Shown here piece by piece: positions 1 to 11,481 of a stretch of 64,000 nt of DNA. Position 1 is the stretch's first letter. Each line of letters begins with the position of its first letter. Source of the stretch: Aspergillus flavus (taxonomy: Eukaryota; Ascomycota; Eurotiomycetes; Eurotiales; Aspergillaceae); the NCBI RefSeq assembly GCF_009017415.1, contig NC_092408.1:4464001-4528000 (forward strand). Reading direction: 5' to 3'. Under the pieces are notes generated by a model, which did not search any database, was not told the origin of the DNA, and worked only from the letters and a program-made list of their open reading frames with translations. A program made the translations under genes and the position numbers.

Positions 1-1164
1 TCAGCATATGTAGTGTTCATGTGCTTTCTCGTCCCCCAGGCCGTGGCACAGAACTTCGCTACTCTTGTGGTGACAAGATTCTTCGCTGGCAGCAGTGTCG
101 CGGTTCTGGCTAATACATCGGCCTCGGTCATTGGTAATATCTGGGAGACGGAAAAATCACGGTCAATCCCCGTGAGCTTGTACATCTTCTCCTACTTAGC
201 GGGCAGCAGTACGGGTCCTGTTATTGGTGGTGCGATCTTCAAAGGATTGACATGGAGATGGATTGGATATCTCCAGTTGATCTGGTTTGGTGCACTGCTT
301 CCGGTGTATTACTTCCTCTTCAAAGAGTCGCGTGGTGCTGTCATACTCGCTACTCGTGCTCAAGCCTTGAGGAAACAGGGAAAACCAGCCTTCACTCTGC
401 TGGAGATGGAGGGGCAGACGGGTTCGGCCTTCAGTGGCTTCGTTCAAAGTTCGACAAGACCCCTGGTACTGGTATGCACAGAATCTGTGGTCCTAGTTTC
501 TACACTTTGGTCCGCCTTCACTGTGGGCACTCTGTTCCTTTTCACCCAGTCCGCAGAGCAGGTCTTTGTGGACTTGTATGGCTGGAGTAACACCCAGGCG
601 GGTTATGTACAAGCGGCCATTGTGATCGGAGAAATCATCGGATGGCTAATCAACCTATTCTCCGCCAGGCTCTATTTTGGTTCTGCCTCGCGCAACACTG
701 AGTCTCCGGGTGTTCCAATTCCGGAAGCCAGATTGTATTTAGCGGTGGTTGGAGGCGTGTTTGGAATTGCGGGTGGCATGTTCACCTATGCCTGGACCTC
801 CTTCGCCCATATCCCTTGGATAGCCCCGGCCATTGGCCTGGCCATGGTGGGAGCCGGCAGTGTGATCGTCGTGGCAGGCGTCTCGGACTATGTGGTAGAC
901 TCATATAGCAAGTACGCCGGCAGTGCGATGGGTGCTGTCGCCACAGGCGAGAACCTTTTCTCGGCTTTGCTTCCTCTGGCGACCATGAGTATGTACACTA
1001 ACCTTGGATTCCAATGGGCCAGCACGACATTGGCATTTATCTCCTTGGTACTCTCCCTTGCGCCAACCTTGATGTTTGTCTGGGGGAAGCAAATCCGCGC
1101 ACGAAGTCCTTTCATTATGGAGGCAGCGATGAGCTCGGAGCATAAGGGTGCTCATTCTGTCTAG
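1..1164 (+). CDS. MFS transporter, C-terminal part (5' end outside window)
   Basis: The frame is open from the first base, so this is the 3' part of a gene; about 387 residues are visible. It looks like a 12-helix major facilitator of the drug:H+ antiporter type in the plasma membrane. An early stretch ending FAGSSVAVLANTSA resembles the motif-C side of TM4-5, and about eight more hydrophobic segments follow, with a long polar central loop (around residues 105-150) between the two halves. It ends in a short polar tail and a TAG stop, with no obvious intron in the visible part. Its substrate cannot be read. It converges on the Zn2Cys6 regulator that ends at 1911, which could be its regulator, but that is inference. 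Family call is firm, subfamily is not. Confidence 0.85.
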   Translation, partial: SAYVVFMCFLVPQAVAQNFATLVVTRFFAGSSVAVLANTSASVIGNIWETEKSRSIPVSLYIFSYLAGSSTGPVIGGAIFKGLTWRWIGYLQLIWFGALLPVYYFLFKESRGAVILATRAQALRKQGKPAFTLLEMEGQTGSAFSGFVQSSTRPLVLVCTESVVLVSTLWSAFTVGTLFLFTQSAEQVFVDLYGWSNTQAGYVQAAIVIGEIIGWLINLFSARLYFGSASRNTESPGVPIPEARLYLAVVGGVFGIAGGMFTYAWTSFAHIPWIAPAIGLAMVGAGSVIVVAGVSDYVVDSYSKYAGSAMGAVATGENLFSALLPLATMSMYTNLGFQWASTTLAFISLVLSLAPTLMFVWGKQIRARSPFIMEAAMSSEHKGAHSV

Positions 1165-1910
1165 GGGGTTAACCGCACTATATGCCTGACCATTAACGTG
1201 CTATGAATCACTGAAGCTGAAAAGCAATAAATAGAGATCCAAAGACCTACAGAGGAACGAACAATTAAACAATTTCCATCGCCACAAAGACGTGATGCAT
1301 AGCATATATGCGGTCGAAGATGATGTATGAAACTGCGAAATCTTAGGACAATAGACCCCCAAGATGCACATTGAATAACGGTGGGCTAGTCTGCTCGAGG
1401 ACAAAACGGGATGACTTGCGAATGATACCAATAGACATGGGCCTCGCATCAGTTTGTCTCTTTTTCTTAGGTTTGACTAGGTGATGTTGTCTAGAGACTG
1501 GTGAACGATCAACCTTAAAGGGCTTCCGACGGATGAGGGTTTGAATCAACGCATGGGTGAGTGTGATTCATGCTGCAACCTAAGCACCCTCAAGCGACGA
1601 AATAATGGTTGCGCAAGCGGTCGACTCATCGACACCCTCGGGCGCTCGTTGGTGGGATAAACTATACATCATCGGAATACGGTAAGGTAATTTAAGTTTA
1701 AGATATTAGAGATAGATGGAATTCATCTTGCGTGACGAAGGTTGTATACTGGTCGATTTAAACAGTACAAATACAAGTGGCTCTGGTTGCAGTTCGGGCC
1801 GCCAGAAATAAGGGTGAATTTCCGTGGGAAACAATGGAGACACTGCAATCAGGCTCAGTATTTTCTTCCATTACTCTAAATATTGCATGGCTGGAACCCC
1901 CTTGTATAGT
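1165..1910. other. Gene-free convergent spacer
   Basis: Lies between the ends of the MFS gene (plus) and the regulator (minus). It should hold both 3' UTRs. No coding signal, repeat or RNA gene was seen. Confidence 0.5.
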
Positions 1911-4391
1911 TCAACCAAACGGATATGCGATAGCACCGCCGTCCATCCAGTCCAGGCCTGCATTCAAGACGTAGGGCATTTCCGAACCGCCAATTTGATC
2001 CACGATAGAGAGGAATTCGTAGGAAGAGATGCCGATAACATTGTCAAGGGGATCGACGCTGGTCGTGAGAGACTGATTTATAGAAGGTGACTGGGCTGAG
2101 GACTCTGTGAAGGTTGGAGGCTCTGTGGCAGGCGTTTGTCCTCGGCATTCTTGACTAGGATTCTCATCCGGTCCAGCCTCTGCGAGTCCCCGGCCAGACA
2201 AAGTGAGGACTTGTAGACCTTCCTGCTGTACCCGCTTGGCGAACTCCTGGAATAACCCCTCGATACAGCGCAACTCATCCTTTCGTACCTCTGCCACCTT
2301 ATTCCCACACATGATCATCTCATCGAGGATTGAATGCGCGGACTTACTATACGTGTCATCGTTGGTACCAGGCGGGTAGAGCGTATTCGCCATGGTCAGA
2401 TGGAGAGCAGCTGCGTAGGTAAATTCGAGATCAAATGGGAGGAAGGTCTCTAGCACCTCGTGAGTTGAACATGTCTACTCTGGTAATGTGTCGACATCAT
2501 AACGTACCCAAGTGACCATTCTCGTCTGACAATATTTGAAGCGTCTTCTCGGCTGACTTGATACCAATGGATATCAAGGATTTGGGAAGAGCTAGAAACT
2601 TTTGCCAGTCTTCCTCTGCACGGCCTAACTTCTCTAGGCGTTCCTTCAGGACCGACAGAAGCAGAGGCCTGGTGGCGACGATGACGCACTAGGACGATAT
2701 TGGTTAGCATATATGACCAGCTCCCATACATGGGAGATAGGACACCAAAGCAAGTACCTGATGGTATAGTAAAATTAAATGACGCATCTCCTGGGGCACG
2801 TTATCCATGGAACTCTGGAAGCTAATCTGCATCATCTTCTCTATCTCCTCAGCATGCTTAGCCATGGCGTGCAGAATATTTCTCGTAATCTCGAGAAACC
2901 TCCCAAGCTGGGTCTTCTCGGTCTTGTAGATGGCTATATGCAAGCACGTCAGAGATGAAATGGTACACAACATAGGTGCAAATGCGCACTCACTACTCAA
3001 GATAAAAGACAGCATTTGCGATAGCCTCACCTGAAGGCTAAATGTGATGTCATGAAAGCCCATGCTCGGGGTATTGATCAAGGTGCTAATGTCGCTGTCC
3101 TTGGTCGTCATCGGCAATCCCAGCGAGGATGATACGTGTCTGTCCATGGTGTACAAGGACCACCAAAGGTTTCGGCATCGGGTTACCGTCGCTGTGCCAA
3201 GTTCCTGTTCAGGAAGCTGGGTGTGTAGGCCCTCCATGTGTGCTATACGTACCGCATGACCAACCTATGAAAGAGAGCGCGTGGGTTAGCAAGGAACATC
3301 TCGCCGATCACCCATCCTTACTTGTACGTGAGCTGCCTCTCTGTGGTCTATTGCATACAGATATAGCCCGGCCAGAGCCAAGGCCTCGATGGCCAGCAGA
3401 CTATCCTTTCCTGTAGAGGTGTGGTTGGGCATGATGGACATAGCACGCGCGAAGAACTTCGCGCCGGGCGGGCTAGATTGGTTTCGAGGTCGTGACACGA
3501 ACGCATTTCCGAGCGCTAGGACCAAGAGAAATTGTACGAACCAGAAACGGGGTTTGCTGGCCTTCTCCGCCGCGTCACTCGCATAGAATTCATGCATTTG
3601 GGAAACAAAGGTATCTTCATCAAAGAATCGGTACATCTGCCCCAGGTGAAACTTGACAATATTGAAAAGATATAAGGCATAATCAACCGAAGGCAAACCA
3701 CTGGTATCAAACGGCTCGCTAGCGGTAGCGCGGTCCCAAGCCAACGGATAGATATCCCCGTCCAGGTAGAACTTCGGAATATTGTGTGTCGAATTCAAAT
3801 CAAGCTTCTCGGTCATCATGACCATCAGTCGAGCTGTGAGGGACCATGCCGAGGTCGGGGCTAGCCAAACTGTTCCCTGTGTCAGCTTGGGTAACATCAT
3901 ACACATGGATGGCCGACGAACTCCAGTTTCGCTGTTCCTTATGCGGGTCCTTAATGACGGTTGAGGGTAATGTAAAAGGGCTTGTCCAAATGTTGCATGT
4001 AAACTCGCTCCCCTGTGATGCTGACGACCCCCGGGATTGTGGGTCTACAACCTCTGCTGCGACCTGGTCATCATGGACGGTGCTCTCCTCGTCGACCTCA
4101 TCCCCAATCTTAAATGCCGAGTCCCACGAGCGTTTGACGCCTGAAGCACGTTGCCAGTTGTAGGCCTGCTTCTGCAAATCACGAAGATACCTAGTCCCTC
4201 GTCCCGTTACCTCTTGCCCACCCGACGGGGGCTTGGCAAACGACGAACCTCTCAGAAACGAGCACTTTGCTATTTGCCTCTGAAAACTGACAGGTGAGTG
4301 ATCGTCGGATACAGTTGGCGCAGGGTTCATCGCCAGAGCATTTTACCTTGCTCTGGCGACAAGCGATACACCTGTCACATTTCTTAGCCAC
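1911..4391 (-). CDS. Zn2Cys6 fungal transcription factor
   Basis: Nuclear DNA-binding regulator of 707 aa. Exons (minus): 4391-4249, 4190-3922, 3869-3322, 3264-2997, 2933-2758, 2688-2508, 2449-1911; phase is kept through all six introns. The Zn2Cys6 binuclear cluster is at the extreme N-terminus with spacing C-x2-C-x6-C-x5-C-x2-C-x6-C (CIACRQSKVKC, then CANCIRRSLTC). A linker containing RYLRDLQKQA follows, then the fungal-specific transcription factor domain (PF04082 type) from about residue 140, with FLLVLALGNAF and GHAVRIAHMEGLH as its landmarks. The first two introns use the unusual donor GTTCGT, whereas the later ones start GTAAGG, GTAGTG, GTACTT and GTACGT. The start was chosen as the ATG just before the cysteine cluster. 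It sits convergent to the MFS gene and divergent from PEX11. Target genes are unknown. Confidence 0.9.
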
Positions 4392-5558
4392 ACAGCGCCT
4401 TTTCCAGTACCAGATAAAGGGACTACCTTACGCAATTGCAGTTCGTCTCGGCTTATGACTCTGTACTTGCATCCCTGCTGTCCAGATAAGGGGTGGATGA
4501 GCTGGCAGGCCAGAAGCTCTGGGTTCGCCGGAACGACACCGTCACTCACTTGGCACAAGTATTTGGTAGTTTTATCATAATAAAAGCACACCCCGCACAC
4601 CGGGAACACTTTTCCCCTTTCAGTCGCCCCACGTGAGTGGTCAATCTCCGTCATCGCCACGAAAAAAACATGGAACTGGAGTCTTTCATTCGTGCGTTCA
4701 CACTTGCCTTTCCAGGGCAAAGCTGCCTCACGTGCATCTCCTGGCCGTCTCTCTCGACGCTTGGGTTATTCATAACAATATATGATAAACAAGGAAGATA
4801 TTACGGCCTTTGATAGTACTGGGATTATCAGTTGAAACATTAAAGGTCGCTAATACTCTCTGGAACAAGAAAAAAACAAAAAGCAAAAATTGTGTGTGGT
4901 ACGGTCGCGATATATATGACTTAAAGTGAGTAATTGAGGTCTACGACTTGGGGAATCGAGGGGTAACAAAGCCTCGGTTTCGAGAGATCTCGATAAATTA
5001 GAAGGTAGAGTAGCAAAATAGTTTTATCAGAGAGATTCTAGACCGTCAAGGATCATTCTGTGTAGAAAATGCCCGTTGTTGACGAAAACAAGTGAGTTGG
5101 CGATGCTGAAGTGGACCAGCGGGTCCCTTTCGGAAGGGCTCCCGGTCTTATACTCGGGCTCGCCGACTATCTGGATCGATAGCTTCTATAGTGTACTGCC
5201 TTCGACAAGCTGGTTTGACTTGGAATCAAGAAAAGAACGTCACGGTCGACCCGATATATTAGGTCAGCGCCTTCTGTCCACAGCAGATGATGATGGCTGA
5301 CGCGATAACCGCCTAAGGACCTTCTGTTCCAAATCTCGGAATCGTCAGCGATATATCCAGCCGATTTGGAATGAGATGTGCGGCGGATTATTTTCGTTGT
5401 CGCAGCACCAGACCTTTCTCAATTCTCACCGGTCTTTCCTCATCATTTTTACAGCACCTGTGATCCCGTGATGGGTGCATGTGGTGGACGTTTGCGCGAC
5501 AAAATTGGACTGCCCGATCTGCAGTCATTGCGAACAACGGTGATCGACGATAGAGATA
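4392..5558. promoter_or_regulatory. Divergent intergenic region, regulator / PEX11
   Basis: Shared 1.17-kb upstream region of the Zn2Cys6 gene (minus) and PEX11 (plus). It contains AT-rich patches around 4760-5040. Open frames here lack recognisable protein features, and no clear operator could be assigned. Confidence 0.45.
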
Positions 5559-6401
5559 ATGGTCGCAAACATACTGGACTGCCACACTACACTGGCACAC
5601 TCTCTGCGCTTTGTCGCGACAACCGGTACGTGAGCTACACCTTCTCCGATACCATCCTATCGTGTATATTCGAAACAACCCGAATAACTTCTACCAACCC
5701 TAGTCGGCCGAGACAAGCTTCTGCGTACGGCACAGTACTTCTCACAATTCTACATTTGGCACCTACACCGCAGAAATTACAAACGGTCGGCGATCGATCC
5801 TTACCATGCCCTCCGGAAGCAGCTGGGTACCACGCGCAGGATCCTACGTATCGGCAACTTCTTAGGAAACCTCCAGACCGTCGCCCGTCTCATGAGCCAG
5901 AAGAACTCTAGTGAGCCGGTGTTGAAATACCTGGCTATCGGAGGGCAACTCGGTTTCGCTGGATACCTGGTCTTTGATAACATCACTTCAATCAAGGCTA
6001 TCGGTATCCACGAGTTGCCGTCGGCTGAACGTCTAGATATTCTAGCGGATAAATGCTGGGCTGCGGGATTGATTTTCAGCATCATGGCGTGTCTCTATAT
6101 CTTGGTGCACACACAGCCGAAGAAGAGAGCGAAACCCGCGGAGAGGGAGCGATATTCGGACGAGAATAAATGTGCTAAGTATGTTAGATCTTTATATATT
6201 TTACATGCCGTGCAGAGTGCTAATCGGTCTACTTGCAGGGAGCGATCGGATGCCTGGATTCAGCTCATCTCGGACCTGTGTGACTTGACCGTTCCTGGAA
6301 AAAGCTTGGGTTGTGCTGCGTTCAACGACGGTCTTGTTGGCCTGGCCGGTACCATGAGTAGTTTGATAGGTGCTTGGAGCCAATGGAAGAAGACCGCGTA
6401 G
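5559..6401 (+). CDS. PEX11: Peroxisomal membrane protein PEX11
   Basis: PEX11-family peroxin of 234 aa, which elongates peroxisome membranes before division. Exons are 5559-5625, 5704-6179 and 6240-6401; the last intron is 60 bases and leaves the frame open, so it can be missed. Family hallmarks are the N-terminal FVATTVGRDKLLR amphipathic region, followed by QYFSQFYIWHL, and the C-terminal DLCDLTVPGKSLG with GLVGLAGTMSSLIGAWSQWK. Length matches the usual 230-240 aa. The start ATG at 5559 gives the expected short N-terminus, with ATT-VGRD split by intron 1. It stands alone between the regulator and the dioxygenase. It may be a housekeeping gene, though peroxisomal steps are known in some fungal secondary pathways. 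Confidence 0.93.
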
Positions 6402-7275
6402 ATAGGGACGTATTACTACTACACATTTGCCCTCAAGTGTGGACTTGTTCTATGTCCTGAGACAGCGGATATCGAAGCAGAAAGACCTAGGACTTTATAG
6501 ACAGCGCATAGAATACAATTATGGTAATTCACTCACTGGCATAGTCCTTTTACAGAAGGGTCAAATTCCTCTCATAGCTACAGAACCACGGACCTTTGGG
6601 GTTGCGATCAAAATTTAGTTGGTATGGAAACGTGTTTGGTCTCATATTAACTGGGCTTTTATATGAAGTACCGCATATATCGTTTAGATTTCATTAAGTG
6701 CACTTCTCCCGGATTGTTATCCCCGAGTGATGTAAGACGTGGGTCAAATGAATAACTATGTGCCATAATTGTCGAGGTAAGCGCTTTATACAATCATAGA
6801 AAGACGCGTCTATACTGTGAAAGTGATCGAATAAATGTAACTGTTGCTATCTTGTCCGTCTATAATTCTCAAGATATCAGAGCATGGTACCTTTAGCCAG
6901 ACCCGCCGTATAGAGATGTCTTGGATATCTTTCGACAGGGTGCCATCGGAGCAATTGCCGGTGGGACGTCGGTTGGCACGCGGAGGGTCCGGGGAAATCT
7001 GTCCAGTAAGGTCGGCATTTGTGGCCGACGGTATCCTATACAGAAAACCACTCATAGAATATAATAGCCTCATCGGGAAAGCCGAAAGTAGCCAAAACCT
7101 CAGTAATGTTGGCGACGCCCTTTGCGGGATAGATCTTGCTGGGCTCAAATGGTTATATATAGCTTACTTCTATCACGCAGGTCATAACTATTCCCCAGAG
7201 TCTCAAGCCTGAGCAACATCAGAGTCACCAAGTTTCGAGCCCTGCAGCATTCGGTGTGCCCTACTCCATCACACC
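6402..7275. promoter_or_regulatory. Intergenic region with TATA box of the dioxygenase gene
   Basis: Spans the PEX11 3' end and the dioxygenase promoter. A TATATATA run at 7154-7161 lies about 115 bases before the dioxygenase ATG. Nothing else was recognised. Confidence 0.4.
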
Positions 7276-8429
7276 ATGGCCCCAGCAGCAACTAATGTCC
7301 CTACGACACCACCAAGAGTGGTTGGGCCAGCTACTAAAAAGGCAACACGCCCGACCAACCAGCTCCCTCAATCTATGATTGATGAAGCACGAATGGTGAG
7401 AAAGGAAGCCTTTGATCCGAAAGTCCACCTGAACTACGACCCCCCAAGAAGGATTTATACGATGAAGGAGATCGGACTCGAGGGCCATGGGATCTCGCCG
7501 AATGCCGCATCAGAGCCCTTCTCACTCTTCACTGAGGAGGCTATCATGCAGATGAGAGCAGAGATCTTCAGTGAGGAGGCCCTTAAAGGCTGCCAGTACA
7601 CTTCAAACTTCATCAAAAATATGGTTCGAGGCATGGGTCCTGCGTACGTGCAACCACTTTACTATTTGCATCCACCTTGCGGATCACTGAACATTCTCTC
7701 AGGTTGGCTCCCTTTATATATAATGCGTGGAACCATCCAGAGGTTGTGGCCAAAATCTCCGAAGTTGCCGGTGTAGATCTCATTCCTTCGATTGATTTTG
7801 AGATCGGCAATGTGAACATCTCGTTTGGTGATGGTACTACTGCTACGTGGAATAGAACTACAGATAGCGAGGACGGAACATCTGCTGTTGCCTGGCATTA
7901 CGATAGCTTTCCCTTTGTGTGCGTGACGATGCTATCGGACTGCAATGGCATGGTTGGCGGAGAGACTGCCCTTCGGAGACCCGACGGCCACATCATGAAA
8001 GTTCGCGGTCCAGCAATGGTATGCCCCGCAGATCTATTTTAGAGAGCTGGAATTAAGGATTGACTGTTACAATAGGGAACTGCTATGGTGCTACAAGGGC
8101 GATACATTGAGCATCAAGCGCTCAAAGCCGTCGGTGGCCGTGAGCGGATTAGTATGGTCACTTCGTTCCGACCCAGATCGCCTATAATTAAAGATGAGAC
8201 TGTGCTCACTGGTGTACGTGGAATCAGTGATCTAAATACGTTGTACAGTCAGTATACAGACTACAGGCTGGAACTCCTAGAGGAGCGTCTTCGAGTTATG
8301 TTGAAGGAGGAGCGACGCCGCCAGATTGCAAATCGCCCATTTGATATCCCTAAGATCAGGAGGTTTCTAGTTGAGCAGAAGGAGTTCTTGGATTCTATGC
8401 TTGAGGAGCTTATCGAGGTGCATGATTAG
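7276..8429 (+). CDS. 2-oxoglutarate/Fe(II)-dependent dioxygenase-like protein
   Basis: 345 aa from three exons: 7276-7643, 7703-8018 and 8076-8429. It carries the double-stranded beta-helix iron site: H-x-D in WHYDSFPF (about residue 182), a distal His in QGRYIEHQ, and an Arg in RISMVTSFRPR that would hold 2-oxoglutarate. GGETAL between them is typical of fungal members. The C-terminal 90 residues are a charged helical tail (LEERLRVMLKEERRRQ). Such enzymes hydroxylate, desaturate or epoxidise small molecules using O2 and 2-oxoglutarate; the substrate here is unknown. It converges on the flavin amine oxidase. No signal peptide is seen, so it is probably cytosolic. Confidence 0.82.
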
Positions 8430-8587
8430 ATATAGAAGCCTGTCATTATATTGTACACCAGAGAAGATAGACAAGCCGTACATAGAATCAAATGTATCCA
8501 AATATATTTCCTACCCATAAACTTGGGCAACACTGCTATCGTCTCAATCTCTCTAACCCTTGATCTAGCTTCTTTCTAGGTTGATCA

Positions 8588-8894
8588 TTAGGGATAAATC
8601 GTAGGCTGGTAGAGTTCCCCCTTTACTTCGATTTGGTGATCATCCTCTTCCGTAAAGCGCTTCCCCATACCTCCGATCCTGTCAGCAATGTATATTAGTA
8701 CGAAAGAAAAGGAATAGATAAAATAAAACATTATCGAGTTACACTGCCGGTGTTCCAGTCTTTATGTCATTGGAACTGAGCCGAAATGGATTGGGGAAAC
8801 CTTCGGTCCAGGGTAATCGCAATAGAGGACAGGACACATCGACAGTGTCAATTAGTGTACAAGACACTATCCGGACTTTATGCTTGCCGTACAT
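8588..8894 (-). CDS. Possible small two-exon gene, unknown function
   Basis: A weak model of 80 aa: exons 8894-8743 and 8678-8588, joined by a 64-base intron with donor GTAACT, a TACTAAT branch-like site and acceptor GACAG. Phase is kept and the second exon ends in an acidic, then aromatic tail (KRFTEEDDHQIEVKGELY). I do not recognise a family. It lies in the convergent spacer between the dioxygenase and the amine oxidase, where an antisense or chance frame is equally possible. Confidence 0.25.
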
Positions 8895-9124
8895 GACTAT
8901 TCCTCTGTGCTCACCTCATCATGTCGCGTCCTTTTTTGGCTGTAAGATTACGTGACGATTCAAATCACATCTACGTCGAGAGATTCATATGGGCCAAAGA
9001 ACCGCTCCGCAGAAGAGGTTCATGAAGATGTCAGGTGCAATCATTTCTCCTTTGCTAGAAATGAGTAGGACAGCGCTAATATGACTAACACAATTCAAGC
9101 GGTACGATGGATCGAAAGCACTCA

Positions 9125-10614
9125 TCATAACTTTGATGGTACTTTCTTCACGGATTCAACGACCTCACGAGCCCCCCTTTCTCCCGAGCAAAGAGCTCCC
9201 TCCATGTATCCTTTCCATTCTGTGCTATATTCTGTCCCCACGAAGTGAAGATTGCCGACTGGTTTACCATACACAGATGCATACTTGGTGAGATGCCCAA
9301 GCGCATGGATAGGAGCCAAGGCGCCTCTGCTAAATTCCTCGTGCTTCCAGACCTGATCAAAGACCTCAATTGGCCGGAAGGCTTCTGAGTTGGCATCGGC
9401 TTTGAAGATCTTTGCTATCTGCTTTATGACCACTGCGCGACGTTCATGGGGGTACAACTTGCTCCAATCACGCCCTGGCTGACCATTGACGAAGCATGTC
9501 AAGGAGAAGTGGTTTCGTTCATCAACACTGGTGTCTCTTGCCAGTATAACGGGACCTGCGTAGCTCGCGAAGTAACCGTTGAATCCCTCGCTACGCCACC
9601 ATGGCCTATCATAACAAACGATAGCCTTGTTATAGTCACCGAGGACGGTCCCGTCGGTGACCTCCTGAACAGGCTGGGGCAAACCAGGGGTGATGTTCAG
9701 TTCCTTGTACATGGTACTGGGGATCGACAAGATACACTTCCTGGCATTGAACGTTCTTCCATCACGGGTGACGACGCTGACATGTGAGCCGTGCTCGTTG
9801 ACCGAAGCAACTGGTGATCCTAGGTGAATATTCTGCGCTCCCACCAAGCGAGCAATTCCCTCGGCAATTGACTGTGCTCCTATGAGTTCCGTTAGTCATA
9901 TCGCTGCATTCAAATTATTCGGTAAGCCGTACCGTCTTTGAATCTCATATATTGTCCGCCAGTGGAATCATCCGCTCTAATAGCTAGAAGGCCCTTATTG
10001 CGACGGCAGTAGTCGATAAACCAGGCTGCCGACTCTTCGGTGGACTCTACGCCATGCATGACCCGTGCCCAGAGATTCACCATGTTGGCAACCTTGGGCA
10101 AGGCACCGAGATTGCGGACATACTGATCCAAACTAACATTGTCATCCTGTGCACTTGGCAAGCCAGGTTTCAAAGATTCCGCTTGGATGTGATCGCGGAT
10201 ATATGCCAAGTTGTTTTTCTCCGCCTCAGACCACTGCATCGACCGGTTAGGGCAAACCATCCACATAGGCGCAACGGGGAATAGATTGTGACTCACATCG
10301 GGCGAAACGCCAAATGGAAATTCAAGTCGACTGTCTTGAGTTTCTTGCATGACGGCCGTTCCTTCCAACCGCTGTGTTACAACCTCTAGGCCAAATCTTT
10401 CTACATACTTCCAGACACGGGGTTGGAGGCTGTTGTTGATCCATGCTCCGCCAAGCTCAGCGTAGCCACGGCCTGAAGCAAGTGGCACGCTCCAGATCTT
10501 TCCCCCAACCCGATCCCGGGCTTCAGCCACGGCAGTCGAGAGACCAGCCTGCTGAGCCGAGTAGGCTGCCTGGAGGCCGCTAAAGCCAGCTCCAATCACA
10601 AGAACGTCCAACAT
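9125..10614 (-). CDS. Flavin-containing amine oxidase
   Basis: 478 aa from two exons, 10614-9933 and 9879-9125. The N-terminus is a Rossmann FAD site (VLVIGAGFSGLQAAYSAQQ) followed by EARDRVGGKIWS, the GG motif of the amine oxidase (PF01593, MAO-N-like) family. The C-terminal FAD-contacting segment LHFVGTEYSTEWKGYMEGAL is complete. A start 15 bases upstream at 10629 would add only five residues and put extra sequence before the FAD motif, so the inner ATG is preferred. The enzyme would oxidise a primary or secondary amine to an imine with release of peroxide. It is convergent with the dioxygenase, and the aromatic-acid exporter lies upstream on the same strand. The substrate is unknown; no C-terminal peroxisomal targeting SKL is present (it ends PSKL, one residue off a canonical tripeptide reading, which can itself be read as SKL). 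Confidence 0.87.
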
Positions 10615-11481
10615 GAGGGCGAATAACACGTTTCAGGGATTCGTACACAAGATAAAGTATTCTACCATAACGGCTAATGGAGGGGATGCTGGGGATATTT
10701 AATCTGAATGACCTTATTATCCATGCGGCTCTCGCAGTTGTATTCTAGCATTGACTGTGTGGATCGCAGGCCTCGGGAACTCATCCGATGCGCCGACGGG
10801 CGGCTGACCCGAAGCTGCCCTTGACTTTCATTACCCGATCCAGTTAGAAAAATGAGAGCACCGTCGACAACTGAAGCCCTAGGGATATGTTTCTGCAATC
10901 GTAAATCTCGTTTGCAGTCTCTTGCCGAAAATTTTAAAGGACACTCTTTTGCCCTCAGTGAGACTCACAGGCGGAATTGTCCTTAAAGCCTGGCACAGAT
11001 CACCAAGTTCGTCGTCGCATTCCCCGCACCTGTCATCGTATACCACGCCGCTGGCAGGGGAGTGTGAGTCTCAGTCTCAGCTGGTAAAGCAGACAGAGGC
11101 CCTGAATAGACATATGCATGGATCACTTGAACCGACCTTTTCGAAGTATGGGGGATTTTGGACTTGTGAGTTGCTATATCGATTGTGGGAGGAAGGATGG
11201 ATGAGGGAGCGGGATGAGAGGGATTTTCTAGGCCTAATCAGCGGGTTCAGCTGAGAATGTGGCTGAACTTACAGCTGAGATCTCAAGTCGCTAGGTTGCT
11301 TTGATTGGAGTGAAGGTGTTAGTGGAGAAAGATCGAGATGGTGGAGAGCTGAACTCAGTGAACGCCCATCAACATGGGACCAGGATTGCCGAAATGAATC
11401 ATCGGGAATTCGCCAACAATCAATTGCCGGCTACTGCTTGATTTCGATACAGCTATGGTATGGTATGTACACGGTAAGCCT
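10615..11481. promoter_or_regulatory. Upstream region of the amine oxidase
   Basis: An 867-base spacer holding the amine oxidase promoter and the 3' end of the exporter gene. The only long frame (10922-11254, plus, 110 codons) has no recognisable feature. Confidence 0.35.

Noticed and set aside
4343..4720. 125-codon minus frame upstream of the first Zn2Cys6 gene
   Set aside because: It overlaps the true start in another phase and has no recognised domain. Could be part of a 5' leader, but nothing supports translation.
5378..5911. 177-codon plus frame over PEX11
   Set aside because: Wrong phase: the PEX11 exons in the other frame give the full conserved protein, and this frame is a chance overlap.
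10922..11254. 110-codon plus frame
   Set aside because: No recognisable feature or neighbouring promoter; Ser-rich chance frame is likely.
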